DNA of 64,000 bases from NCBI GenBank assembly GCA_039193455.1, contig JBCCWO010000001.1, positions 1 through 64,000 of the forward strand. Direction: 5' to 3'. The notes beneath the pieces were generated by a model, which was given only the letters and a program-made list of their open reading frames with translations, had not been told where the DNA came from and did no database searches. The DNA comes from JBCBGF01 sp039193455. Its GTDB lineage: Bacteria; Pseudomonadota; Alphaproteobacteria; Rhodobacterales; Rhodobacteraceae. The position numbers and the translations under genes are program-made. Shown piece after piece: positions 7,855-16,579 of the stretch (the first letter of the stretch is position 1; every line of letters begins with the position of its first letter).

Positions 7855-9120
7855 ATGGCCGATGCAGCGCCTTCGGGCGACGGGCCTGCCGCGACGGTCG
7901 AGGGCTGCGGCCCCAACGCGGCGCCGATCAGCGATCCGATTCTGCCGCTGCGCCAGCGCGTCTTTGAGACGGTGCGCGCCGCGGGACAGATCCCCCGGGT
8001 CGATGTCGCCAAGGCCCTGGGCGTCAGCGCGGGTACCGTGACAGTCATCGTGTCCGACCTGATCCGTCAAGGCATTTTGGCCGAGATCGACGCTGCGCCC
8101 CATGAGCGCACCCGGGGCCGACCGCCGGTTGCGTTGCAGGTCAATCCGCATGCGGCCCACGTGGCAGGCATCAAGCTGGGCGCCGACAACCACTCGGGCG
8201 TGGTCATCAATCTGGCGGGCGGTGTCGTTGCTGAGGCGACCCTGCCGCGCCGCTTTCGCAAGGCCCCGCCCGAAGAAGTTCTGGCCGAGGCATCGACGCT
8301 TCTCGATCAGTTGCGCAGCGCCTCTGGTCTCAGCCAGTTCGATGGGCTTGGCCTGGGCCTCGCGGGGGCGATCCGCCACGATACGGGCGTTATGCTGTGG
8401 TCGCCGCTGGTCGAAGGACGCGATGTGGCGATCCGCGAGATGGCAGAACAGGCGTTCGGCCTGCCAGTCGAGGTCGACAATGACGTGAACCTCGTCACCC
8501 TGGCCGAGCTCTGGTACGGCGCGGGGCGTGATCTGTCGGATTTTGCGGTGGTGACGATCGAGCATGGCGTCGGCATGGGGCTGGTGCTGGGCAACCGGGT
8601 CTATCGCGGGGCCAACGGTGTCGGGATGGAGTTGGGGCACACCAAGGTGCAACTGGACGGGGCGCTCTGCCGGTGCGGGCAGCGGGGCTGTCTTGAGGCC
8701 TATGTGGCCGACTATGCCCTTGTGCGCGAAGCAAGCGTCGCGCTTGAGCTGGACCGCGACCACAGCGCGCCGATGACGGAAGTACTTGAGAACCTCTACG
8801 AACAGGCGCGCCAGGGGAATGAGGCCGCGCGCGCGATCTTTCGGCGGGCCGGGCGGTATCTGGCCATCGGGATCGCCAATGTCACGAACCTTTTTGATCC
8901 GTCCCGCGTGATCCTGTCGGGTGAGCGGCTGCGCTACGACTATCTTTATAACGAAGAGGTTCTGGCAGAGATGAACGACCACACCCTGCGTGTGCTGGGC
9001 GGGCCAAAGCGGGTCGACATCCATTCCTGGGACAATCAGGTCTGGGCCCGTGGCGCGGCGACGCTGGCGTTAGAGACGGTGACCGCCCGGCTTACCGCCG
9101 AAGCAGGGGCGGCGGCGTGA
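7855..9120 (+). CDS. xylR: ROK family transcriptional regulator of xylose genes
   Basis: Probable xylose-responsive repressor. The 421-residue product has an N-terminal winged helix-turn-helix (VAKALGVSAGTVTVIVSDL, about residues 44-62) and a C-terminal ROK sugar-kinase-like domain whose zinc signature CRCGQRGCLEAY lies near residue 273. The kinase phosphate motif is degenerate, as in regulators. The start at 7855 is preferred over the ATG at 7825 because GGGAGGAG lies 7 bp before it. It is divergent from xylF and its stop overlaps the next gene (GTGA), so that gene is probably co-transcribed. Confidence 0.85.
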   Translation: MADAAPSGDGPAATVEGCGPNAAPISDPILPLRQRVFETVRAAGQIPRVDVAKALGVSAGTVTVIVSDLIRQGILAEIDAAPHERTRGRPPVALQVNPHAAHVAGIKLGADNHSGVVINLAGGVVAEATLPRRFRKAPPEEVLAEASTLLDQLRSASGLSQFDGLGLGLAGAIRHDTGVMLWSPLVEGRDVAIREMAEQAFGLPVEVDNDVNLVTLAELWYGAGRDLSDFAVVTIEHGVGMGLVLGNRVYRGANGVGMELGHTKVQLDGALCRCGQRGCLEAYVADYALVREASVALELDRDHSAPMTEVLENLYEQARQGNEAARAIFRRAGRYLAIGIANVTNLFDPSRVILSGERLRYDYLYNEEVLAEMNDHTLRVLGGPKRVDIHSWDNQVWARGAATLALETVTARLTAEAGAAA

Positions 9121-10616
9121 GGCTCGCGCTTGCGCTGGTCCTGGCCGCGAACGGCGCGGGCGCCGAAATCCGCTTTGTCGACCGCGCGCCCGAGGTGCCG
9201 CATGTCTATGACGGTGGCTGGGAGCATTTCGTGGGCGGCGGTGTCGCGGTCCTTGATTGCAACGGCGATGCGCGGCCTGATCTGTTTGTCGCGGGGGGAG
9301 AGAACCCGTCGCGTCTGATGGTCAACCAGACATCCGAGGATGGGGGGCCGATTGAATTTGCCTCTGTCGCGGCGGTCACAGGCGTGACCGGGGCCTATCC
9401 GCTGGATATCGACAGCGACGGGTTTCTTGACCTTGTCGTGCTGCGCGTGGGGCCGGACCTGATCTTGCAGGGGCAGGGGGATTGCACGTTTCGGGATGCA
9501 AACGAGGCGTGGGGCTTTGCCCCGGGCGATCATTGGTCGACCGCCTTTGCCGCGACGTGGGAGCCGGGGCAGGACTGGCCCACGCTTGCAATCGGTCACT
9601 ACGTCGACCGCAGCGATCCCGAGGGGCCGTTCGAGGCCTGCGATGACAATGCGCTCTACCGGCCCGAGGGCGCGGGCTATGGCGCACCCACGATCCTGTC
9701 GCCGGGGTTCTGCGCGCTCTCCATGCTGATCTCGGATTGGCAGCGTACCGGGACGCCGGAGCTGCGCATCTCGAACGACCGCCACTACTATGTGCGCGGC
9801 GGGTTCGAAGAGATGTGGCGGCTTGATCCGCTGGCCCCCCGGACCGAGGCCGAGGGCTGGCCCAAGCTGTCGCTGTGGGGCATGGGCGTGGCGAGCGGCG
9901 ATATCACGGGCGACGGGTTGCCCGAAGTGATGCTGACCTCGATGGGGGATCAGGTGCTGCAGTTCAACGACGGGGCAGGGTTCACCAATGCGCCGTTTGC
10001 CATCGGCACCTATGCGCAGCGGCCGCATCTGGGCGATGATGGCCGCCCCTCGACCGGGTGGCACGCCGAGTTTGGCGATGTAAACAACGACGGGCGGCTT
10101 GATCTGTTCATTGCCAAGGGCAACGTGGATCAGATGCCGTCAAACGCGATGAAGGACCCCAACAACCTGTTGGTCCAGGGGGCCGATGGGGTGTTCACGG
10201 AGCGGTCCGTCGCCGCCGGTGTGGCCACAGTCGCGCGGTCGCGGGGGGCGGCGCTGAGCGATCTGAACGGCGACGGACGGCTTGATCTTGTGGTCGTAAA
10301 CCGCCGCGCGCCCATGGAAATCTGGGAAAACACGTCCGGGTCCGCGGGCAATTGGCTGGCTGTGGAGATGCAGCAGCCTGGGGCGAATGCCCGCGCGGTC
10401 GGGGCCTGGGTCGAACTGCGCACCGATGCGGGCGTGCAGGTGCGCGAGATCACCGTGGGTGGTGGCCATGTGAGCGGGCAGGCGGGGCCGGTGCATTTTG
10501 GACTGGGCCAAGCAGAGAGCGCCGAGGTGCGGGTGATCTGGCCGGACGGGACGGTGTCGGACTGGGCGCGTTACGCGGCGAATGCCCGGGCGGTTGTGGC
10601 GCGGAAGGTCCCTTGA
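9117..10616 (+). CDS. Secreted FG-GAP/VCBS repeat protein with ASPIC/UnbV domain (CRTAC1-like)
   Basis: A 499-residue exported protein of unknown biochemical role. A short signal peptide (LALALVLAANGAGA) is followed by a beta-propeller of FG-GAP repeats carrying calcium-loop-like motifs (DCNGDARPD, DIDSDGFLD, DITGDGLPE, DVNNDGRLD, DLNGDGRLD). It ends in an ASPIC/UnbV domain at about residues 410-495 (NWLAVEM... to VRVIWPDGTVSDW). The GTG start overlaps the xylR stop by three bases. It converges with a di-heme peroxidase gene 47 bp away, a pairing discussed in the findings. No sign of a link to xylose beyond the overlap. Confidence 0.85.
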   Translation: MRLALALVLAANGAGAEIRFVDRAPEVPHVYDGGWEHFVGGGVAVLDCNGDARPDLFVAGGENPSRLMVNQTSEDGGPIEFASVAAVTGVTGAYPLDIDSDGFLDLVVLRVGPDLILQGQGDCTFRDANEAWGFAPGDHWSTAFAATWEPGQDWPTLAIGHYVDRSDPEGPFEACDDNALYRPEGAGYGAPTILSPGFCALSMLISDWQRTGTPELRISNDRHYYVRGGFEEMWRLDPLAPRTEAEGWPKLSLWGMGVASGDITGDGLPEVMLTSMGDQVLQFNDGAGFTNAPFAIGTYAQRPHLGDDGRPSTGWHAEFGDVNNDGRLDLFIAKGNVDQMPSNAMKDPNNLLVQGADGVFTERSVAAGVATVARSRGAALSDLNGDGRLDLVVVNRRAPMEIWENTSGSAGNWLAVEMQQPGANARAVGAWVELRTDAGVQVREITVGGGHVSGQAGPVHFGLGQAESAEVRVIWPDGTVSDWARYAANARAVVARKVP

Positions 10617-10663
10617 TCCTGCGCTGAGCGCCCAGCGTTGCAGTCTTGGAGCTGGCTAGCCGC

Positions 10664-11974
10664 CTACCGCTCGACCTTCAGCCCGCTTGGGACCGTTTCG
10701 GGAATGCCCAGCCGCCCTTCAATCGCCGCCTGATCCGTCAACGTGCCAAGAAACGCCACCAGCGCCGCGATATCCGCCTCGGACAGGGACACCGGTGTCC
10801 GCGTGACCGCGGCGGCGATGAGCGCGGACTCTGACCCATCCGTGGCCCAGTCGGGCTTGGCGCCGGGCAGGTCCGGCAAAGTGGCCTGCGGTTTGTAGTC
10901 TGCGAGCCCGGTCACCGGATCGCTGTGATGGCGCAGAAACGCCGCGAGATCCGAAAACGCCCCGGTATGTCCCCAGGGCCCCGTGGCCGTCACATTGCGC
11001 AGCGATGGCGTGCGAAAGGCATAGGCATTCTCGGCCCGGCCCGTCACCCGCATGCGCCCGACATCGCGCTGGTGGCTTTCAAACCGGGCGGCCTTGCCCG
11101 GGCCAAACTGCGGTTGGCCCATTGCGTGGAAGGCATGGTCGGTCTGAAACGGCCCGGCGTGGCAGGACACACAGCCCGCGCTGCCATAGAACAGGTCAAG
11201 GCCCGTGGCGGCGGCGGGTGCGAGCGGTGTTCCATCGCGCAACAGCGCATCGAACGCGCTGTTATCGGCGCGCCATTCAAAGGCGATGAAGGCGGCGATG
11301 GCGTTTGAGATATCGGTAAAGGCGATGGCGCGCCCGGCGGCAACCTCGGGGTACACCGCGCGAAATGCTTCTGCATAGGCCGGGATCGCGGCCACGCGGT
11401 CCGAAATCAGGCTCCACGCGCCCCCTTCGCCGGTCAGCCGGCCCTGGCGGACAGCGGTCGAGATCTCGTTCTCGCCATAATGCCCGGCCATTTCATCGGG
11501 CGAGAGCACAGGAAACATCGTCTGGGCCGACAGGATGCTGTCAAAGCCCATCACCATCTCATCTTCTAGCGGCGTGCGCAGGCCCGAGGGGCGTGATGGG
11601 TCCGCCTCGATCCGGCCATCGTGGAACATCACGGTGAATTCCTGCGCGCCGAGGTTGAAAAGCGCGGGGGAGTTTCGGGGGATGCGCTGTTCGGGCAGGT
11701 TCGCGGGATCGATCCGGCGGTTTGGCCCCAGCCCGGTGGCCCCATCGCCCAAGCCCAGCGACAGCCCGTCTGATGTTCCGAACCGCGGGTGGTGGCACGA
11801 GCCGCACGAGACGGTGCGGTTGCCGGACAGGATCGGGTCATAGAACAAAAGCTGGCCAAGCGCGGCCTCTGCACGGTCGACCGGGGCATAGGCCGCGTCG
11901 GTGACCGGCGCCGGAAGATCGAGCGCAAAAGCCGGTGTGGCGAGCGTCAGCGCGAGGATGGCTTGGCGGAGCAT
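10664..11974 (-). CDS. Di-heme cytochrome c peroxidase / MauG-MbnH family protein
   Basis: Periplasmic c-type di-heme enzyme, 436 residues after the ATG, with a signal peptide ending around ALA at residue 18. Two heme-binding CxxCH motifs are present: CGSCH at 57-61 and CVSCH at 268-272, with the spacing expected for two cytochrome domains. The stretch RIPRNSPALFNLG near residue 97 and the TPSLRNV motif near 330 are typical of the CcpA/MauG superfamily. Members either reduce H2O2 or, like MauG and MbnH, oxidise residues on a partner protein. Sequence alone does not separate these roles. It lies tail to tail with the FG-GAP/ASPIC gene. Confidence 0.88.
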   Translation of the reverse strand: MLRQAILALTLATPAFALDLPAPVTDAAYAPVDRAEAALGQLLFYDPILSGNRTVSCGSCHHPRFGTSDGLSLGLGDGATGLGPNRRIDPANLPEQRIPRNSPALFNLGAQEFTVMFHDGRIEADPSRPSGLRTPLEDEMVMGFDSILSAQTMFPVLSPDEMAGHYGENEISTAVRQGRLTGEGGAWSLISDRVAAIPAYAEAFRAVYPEVAAGRAIAFTDISNAIAAFIAFEWRADNSAFDALLRDGTPLAPAAATGLDLFYGSAGCVSCHAGPFQTDHAFHAMGQPQFGPGKAARFESHQRDVGRMRVTGRAENAYAFRTPSLRNVTATGPWGHTGAFSDLAAFLRHHSDPVTGLADYKPQATLPDLPGAKPDWATDGSESALIAAAVTRTPVSLSEADIAALVAFLGTLTDQAAIEGRLGIPETVPSGLKVER

Positions 11975-12053
11975 GGCGTGCCCTGTGCTGTGAACTGGCG
12001 GGCAGTATGCACAAGGGACTGGGCAAAGCGCCAGTGGTCTTTGTTGCGCACCC

Positions 12054-14297
12054 TCAGGGGACCGAGCGCAGCCACTCCATCACATCGCCGCGCACCGATT
12101 GCACGCCCGAGCCGCGCGCGGTGTCGATCACCGCCTTCGCCTCGTCCAGGTTCACGCGCCGCAGCAACGACTTGACGGGGCCGATCGAGGCGGGTCGCAT
12201 CGACAACGTCCTGAGCCCCATGGCGGCAAAGCACAGCGCCTCGATCGGGCGGCCTGCATCCTCGCCGCAGAAACTCAGGCGGCAATCGGTGGCCGCGCAG
12301 CGCCCGATGATGTGTTCTAGGAAGGTCAGGAACGAGACGTTCAGCACGTCATAGCGCCGGCGCACACGCTCGTTCTCGCGGTCGGCGGCGAAGAAGAACT
12401 GTTTCAGGTCGTTGCCCCCGATCGAGATGAAATCGGCCATTTCAAAGAACTGACGCGGCGCGAAGGCCAGGCTTGGGGTTTCCAGCATGGCACCGATCTC
12501 GACCTTTTCGGGCAGGACGTGGCCCAGCCGTTTCTCGCGCTCGATCTCGTCGAGCAGGTGCTGGCGCGCAGTCCGAAACTCATCGAATTGCGCGACAAAG
12601 GGGAACATGACGGTCAAGGGACGGCCCGCGGCGGCGCGTATCAGCGCCTGCAGCTGCATCCGCATCACGCCCGGCTTGTCGAGGCCCACCCGGATCGCGC
12701 GCCAACCCAGCGCTGGGTTCGGCTCTTCCTCGCGCTTCATGTAGGGCAGCACCTTGTCCGACCCGATGTCGAGCGTGCGAAACACCACCGGCTTGCCGTG
12801 GGCGGCATCGAGGACGCGCGCATAGACCGCCGCCAGTTCGCCGCGCCGGGGCACCTGGCTGCGGATCAGAAACTGCAACTCTGTCCGGAAGAGCCCGACG
12901 CCCTCGGCGCCAGAGGGTTCGAGCGACGGCAGATCCGCGATCAGCCCGGCATTCATCATCAGATGAACCGTAGAGCCGCATTTCGCCTGCGCAGGCTTGT
13001 CGCGCAGCCCGACATAGCGTTCCTGCGCCTCGGCATGCATGGCGATCTTGTCGCGAAACGCGCTGACCACGGTGTCGTCGGGGCGCAGGTGCGCGAGCCC
13101 CTGATCGCCATCGAGCATGATGTGGTCGCCGTTCAGGGCCTCGGAAGTGATGCGGTCGGCATGGATGATCAGTGGGATCGCCCAGGCGCGCGCGACGATC
13201 GCGGCATGACTGCCGACCGAGCCCTGTTCCAGCACGACGCCCTTGAGCCGCCGCCCGTATTCCAGCAACTCACCGGGCCCGATATTGCGGGCGATAAGGA
13301 TCGGGTTTTCGGGGATCTCGGCGCCCGTCTCGGCCCCCTGACCGGTGAGCAGGCGCAACAGGCGGTTCGAGAGGTCATCAAGATCGCTCAGCCGTTCGCG
13401 CAGGTAGGGATCGGGCACCTCTTCCATGCGGGCCCGGGCTGCCGATTGCTCTTTCTCGACCGCCGCCTCGGCGGACAGGCCGCGCGCGATGTCTTCCTCC
13501 ATCCGCCGCATCCAGCTGCGGGAGTTGGCGAACATCCGGTAGGCTTCCAGCACTTCGCGGTGTTCGCCATCCGCCGTCTCGGGCACCGACAGCATCGCGT
13601 CGACCGACATCCGCAACCGCTCGACTGCGTCGTGCAGCCGCCGCCGCTCGGTCTCGGGGTCGTCGGCGATGGGGTTTGTGACGACGACGCGCGGCTCGTG
13701 CAGATAGACATGGCCCTCGGCCACCCCTTCTTGCCCGATACCACCGCGAAAGAGCGCGGGCTTCTGATGCCGCGCAGCCAGCGCTGCGCCTTCGCCCACA
13801 AAGGCGCCAAGCTCGGTCATCTCGGCCAGCACCATGGCCACGACCTCGAGCGCGTAGATCTCATCGTCGGAAAATGTGCGCGCCTCGCGCGATTGGACGA
13901 CCAGTACGCCCAGCTTCTCGCCCAGTCGCTGGACGGGGATGCCGAGGAAGCTTGAATAGATCTCTTCCCCGGTCTCGGGCATATAGCGGAACCCGCGGGC
14001 CGAGGGCGCATCGGCGGCGTTGATGGCGCGGCCCGTTTTGGCGACGCGCCCCACAAGACCTTCGCCCAGCCGCATGCGCGTCTTGTGCACGGCTTCGGGG
14101 TTCAACCCTTCGGTTGCACAAAGCTCCAGCGTGTCGGCATCGCGGAAGAGGTAGATCGAGCACACCTCGGTCGCCATCGAGCTCGCGATGATCTCGACGA
14201 TCCGGTCCAGTCGGGCCTGGCCTGCGCTCGACTCGGCCATGGCCTCGCGCAGGCGCTGTAAGAGCTTGCGGCTCTCAGTGTCGGTCTGGTCGGCCAT
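12054..14297 (-). CDS. ptsP: Phosphoenolpyruvate-protein phosphotransferase, nitrogen PTS enzyme I
   Basis: Autophosphorylates with PEP and passes phosphate to NPr and EIIA-Ntr, a regulatory phosphorelay rather than sugar transport. The 747-residue product has an N-terminal GAF domain (about 15-155), the enzyme I N-terminal domain, the swivelling phosphohistidine domain (GSVGSHAAIVARAW, the His being the phosphorylated residue) and the C-terminal PEP-binding TIM barrel (GAEGVGLFRTE, later GGNDLKQF and LSFCGEDAG). ATG 14297 is preferred over an upstream TTG at 14333: AAGGAG lies 12 bp before it and the GAF homology follows. Downstream of lysC on the same strand, 124 bp apart. Confidence 0.94.
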   Translation of the reverse strand: MADQTDTESRKLLQRLREAMAESSAGQARLDRIVEIIASSMATEVCSIYLFRDADTLELCATEGLNPEAVHKTRMRLGEGLVGRVAKTGRAINAADAPSARGFRYMPETGEEIYSSFLGIPVQRLGEKLGVLVVQSREARTFSDDEIYALEVVAMVLAEMTELGAFVGEGAALAARHQKPALFRGGIGQEGVAEGHVYLHEPRVVVTNPIADDPETERRRLHDAVERLRMSVDAMLSVPETADGEHREVLEAYRMFANSRSWMRRMEEDIARGLSAEAAVEKEQSAARARMEEVPDPYLRERLSDLDDLSNRLLRLLTGQGAETGAEIPENPILIARNIGPGELLEYGRRLKGVVLEQGSVGSHAAIVARAWAIPLIIHADRITSEALNGDHIMLDGDQGLAHLRPDDTVVSAFRDKIAMHAEAQERYVGLRDKPAQAKCGSTVHLMMNAGLIADLPSLEPSGAEGVGLFRTELQFLIRSQVPRRGELAAVYARVLDAAHGKPVVFRTLDIGSDKVLPYMKREEEPNPALGWRAIRVGLDKPGVMRMQLQALIRAAAGRPLTVMFPFVAQFDEFRTARQHLLDEIEREKRLGHVLPEKVEIGAMLETPSLAFAPRQFFEMADFISIGGNDLKQFFFAADRENERVRRRYDVLNVSFLTFLEHIIGRCAATDCRLSFCGEDAGRPIEALCFAAMGLRTLSMRPASIGPVKSLLRRVNLDEAKAVIDTARGSGVQSVRGDVMEWLRSVP

Positions 14298-14421
14298 GGG
14301 GGTGCCGGGCTCCTTTTGCCGCGCGTCGCGCAACGCGGGGCCGGTTAGAGCATACGTGACGCCGGAACGAAATCGAAATCAGCGGCGGGGGGTGGCCCGG
14401 TCCCGGGCGCCTCGCGGGCTG

Positions 14422-15660
14422 TCAAGCGGCCTGATCCAGCCCGAACGCATCGTGCAGGGCCTGAACGGCAAGTTCCATGTACTTCCGTTCGATCAGCACC
14501 GAGATCTTGATCTCGGAGGTGGTGATCACCTTGATGTTGATCCCCTCATCCCGCAGCGCCTGGAACATCTGGGCGGCGACGCCCGCGTGGCTGCGCATGC
14601 CGATCCCCACGACCGAGATTTTGGCCACTTCGGTGTCGGCGACCAGATCGTGAAAATTGATCTCGCCCCGGGCCTTGGCCTCGGTCATCGCCTTTTCCGC
14701 CCGCGTCACCTGATCGGTGGGGCAGGAGAAGGTCATATCCGTGCGCCCCTCTTCCGAGATGTTCTGGACGATCATGTCGACATTGACGCCCGCACCGGCC
14801 AGCGGGCCAAAGATCGCCGCGGCGATCCCGGGGCGGTCGGCGACCGAGATCAACGTCATCTTGGCTTCGTCCCGGCTATGGGCGACGCCGGCCACAACAT
14901 TGCTTTCCAAGATTTCCTCCTCGGCACAGACCAGCGTGCCCGCGTTTTCGTTGTTGTCCTCAAAGCTCGACAGCACCCGCAGGCGCACACCATAGCGCAT
15001 CGCCAGCTCGACCGAGCGGGTTTGCAGGACCTTGGCGCCGAGGCTTGCCATCTCTAGCATCTCTTCAAAGGCGATTTTGTCGAGCTTGCGCGCCTTGTCG
15101 GTGATGCGGGGGTCGGTAGTGTAGACCCCGTCGACATCGGTGTAGATATCACAGCGCACCGCATCGAAGGCCGCGGCAAAGGCCACCGCCGTGGTGTCCG
15201 AGCCGCCGCGCCCCAACGTGGTGACCCGCCCTTCGGGGCTGATCCCCTGGAAACCGGCGACCACGGCCACGCGCATGCCTTCGGCGAACTTTGCGCTGAT
15301 GTTTTCGGTCGGGATCTCTTCGATCCGGGCGGCCGAATGGGCCGAGGTGGTTTTCAACGGCACCTGCCAGCCCTGCCAGCTGCGCGCAGGCACGTCCATT
15401 TCCTGCAGGGTCAGCGCCATGAGACCCGCGGTGACCTGTTCGCCCGAAGAGACGACCGCATCGTATTCGCGCGCGTCGAAGAGTTGCGAGGTTTCCTCGA
15501 CCCAGCCCACCAGCTCGTTCGTTTTGCCCGCCATGGCCGAGACGATGACGATCACGTCATGGCCGTTCGCCACCTCGCGGCCCACGCGCTTGGCGGCGCG
15601 CCGGATGCGGTCAAGCGTGGCGACCGAGGTGCCGCCGAATTTCATGACAAGGACAGACAT
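14422..15660 (-). CDS. lysC: Aspartate kinase
   Basis: Phosphorylates L-aspartate, the first step to lysine, threonine, methionine and diaminopimelate. The 412-residue product has the amino-acid kinase domain (N-terminal VMKFGGTSV, then DVDGVYTTDPRI near residue 174) and two C-terminal ACT domains from about residue 265 that bind the feedback inhibitor. Length and layout match the monofunctional alphaproteobacterial enzyme, which is normally inhibited by lysine and threonine together. It is followed by ptsP, an arrangement I regard as common in Rhodobacterales. Confidence 0.96.
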   Translation of the reverse strand: MSVLVMKFGGTSVATLDRIRRAAKRVGREVANGHDVIVIVSAMAGKTNELVGWVEETSQLFDAREYDAVVSSGEQVTAGLMALTLQEMDVPARSWQGWQVPLKTTSAHSAARIEEIPTENISAKFAEGMRVAVVAGFQGISPEGRVTTLGRGGSDTTAVAFAAAFDAVRCDIYTDVDGVYTTDPRITDKARKLDKIAFEEMLEMASLGAKVLQTRSVELAMRYGVRLRVLSSFEDNNENAGTLVCAEEEILESNVVAGVAHSRDEAKMTLISVADRPGIAAAIFGPLAGAGVNVDMIVQNISEEGRTDMTFSCPTDQVTRAEKAMTEAKARGEINFHDLVADTEVAKISVVGIGMRSHAGVAAQMFQALRDEGINIKVITTSEIKISVLIERKYMELAVQALHDAFGLDQAA

Positions 15661-15727
15661 GGACCTGGGCTTTCTTGGTGTCGCGGGGGTGTACGTCTGC
15701 CGCGACCCAAGGGCAAGGGGGCGCCGT

Positions 15728-15760
15728 GCGCCTCCGGCGGGGATATTTGGGGACCAAAGA
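15728..15760. repeat. Dispersed intergenic repeat, copy 1 (diverged)
   Basis: GCGCCTCCGGCGGGGATATTTGG... followed by ACCAAAGA, between lysC and imuA. It matches the copies at 32976-33010 and 36979-37005 in the order CTCCGGCGGG, TATTT, CCAA-AGA, but with several differences. The CTCC/GGAG-type core can form a small hairpin followed by a T-rich tail. Confidence 0.55.
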
Positions 15761-15799
15761 GGGGTGTTTGTGGGCGCGGCGGGTCCGGGCCGCGGGCCG

Positions 15800-16438
15800 T
15801 CAGTCGATCGCGTGCGCCGCCCCGAGGGCCAGCCCCCCGCGCGCGCCCGTGCTGACGCGCCAGCGCATCTGCGGGGCGGTGCGGGCGCGCAGGCGGGTCA
15901 GCTCCCACCAGGTGCGCCCCTCGGCACCGTGGCGGGGCGCCAGCGCCCAGCGGCTTTCCACGCCCTGCGCGCCGCCCTGTCCCGGTGTCAGGAGCAGCCC
16001 CAGGGGCGCCACCGTGCCCTCGGCCGCGCCGGTTTCCGCAGAAAGGTGCAGCCGGCGCACCGGTGTCATCGCCGGCGGCTCGGGCAGATCGGCGACCACC
16101 AGCGGCACCGCGCCCGCCCGCAGGCCTTCCTCCATCGTCCAGAGCATGTCCTCGGGCCGGTTCGGCTGGGCAAAGATCAGCCGCCCGGGATCGATCCAGT
16201 CGGGCAGGGCCGCGCCGTTCAGCCGGTCTGGGTGCCAGGCGGGCGCAATCCAGATCACCGGACCGTCCAGCGCCCGCGCCACACCCAGCGCCAGCGTGCG
16301 GCGCGCCGGGCCGCACAGCTCATGCACCCGCGCGCGCGCCAGCGCCATCTCGCCCATCACGGCCACCGCCGCCCGGCCCGGGGGCGAGGTGCGGTGGCTG
16401 GTGCGGGTCAGCAGATGGGCGGCGGGCAGGTGCTGCAT
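15800..16438 (-). CDS. imuA: ImuA-like RecA-related protein, orphan and SOS-controlled
   Basis: A 212-residue protein resembling the shortened RecA/SulA-like ImuA partner of mutagenic translesion synthesis: an N-terminal helix (MQHLPAAHLLTR), a small degenerate P-loop region, LIFAQP..DMLWTMEEGLRAGAV near residue 85 and a C-terminus rich in substituted DNA-binding-like segments. The start at 16438 is chosen over upstream in-frame codons because a LexA box overlaps the region just before it. In most alphaproteobacteria imuA is followed by imuB and dnaE2; here the next gene is lysC and neither is present. The family call is moderate, the SOS box is strong. Confidence 0.65.
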   Translation of the reverse strand: MQHLPAAHLLTRTSHRTSPPGRAAVAVMGEMALARARVHELCGPARRTLALGVARALDGPVIWIAPAWHPDRLNGAALPDWIDPGRLIFAQPNRPEDMLWTMEEGLRAGAVPLVVADLPEPPAMTPVRRLHLSAETGAAEGTVAPLGLLLTPGQGGAQGVESRWALAPRHGAEGRTWWELTRLRARTAPQMRWRVSTGARGGLALGAAHAID

Positions 16439-16455
16439 GGCGGCGAATTTAGAAT

Positions 16456-16470
16456 GTTCTATATTTGTTC
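16456..16470 (-). promoter_or_regulatory. LexA box (SOS operator) of the imuA gene
   Basis: GTTCTATATTTGTTC fits the alphaproteobacterial LexA consensus GTTC-N7-GTTC exactly. It lies 18 bp upstream of the imuA start codon, where LexA would cover the promoter. It is 74 bp from the aldo/keto reductase start on the other strand, so that gene could be affected too. Confidence 0.8.
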
Positions 16471-16543
16471 TCAAGTCTTGATCTTGCCCTCCGCCCGCCA
16501 CCGGCTAGTGTCCGCCGCTCGGGCAGCGAGCAGCGGGGACACC

Positions 16544-16579
16544 ATGGAACGTACGACACTGGGCTAGACCGGGATTGAG
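16544..16579 (+). other. Displaced N-terminus of the aldo/keto reductase, ending at an in-frame TAG
   Basis: ATG at 16544 encodes MERTTLG, then TAG at 16565-16567, then TGIEV in the same frame running straight into the reductase ORF. The Tas-like family normally begins with M-x-(4-6)-LG-x-TG-x-x-VS, so the stop replaces a single residue (LG-x-TG) inside a conserved N-terminal strand. A GGGGA stretch precedes this ATG, so it looks like the ancestral start. Confidence 0.75.

Noticed and set aside
10621..10637. Hairpin between the FG-GAP and di-heme peroxidase genes
   Set aside because: Only a 5-bp stem (CGCTG/CAGCG) with a 6-nt loop and no T-run; too weak to call a terminator.
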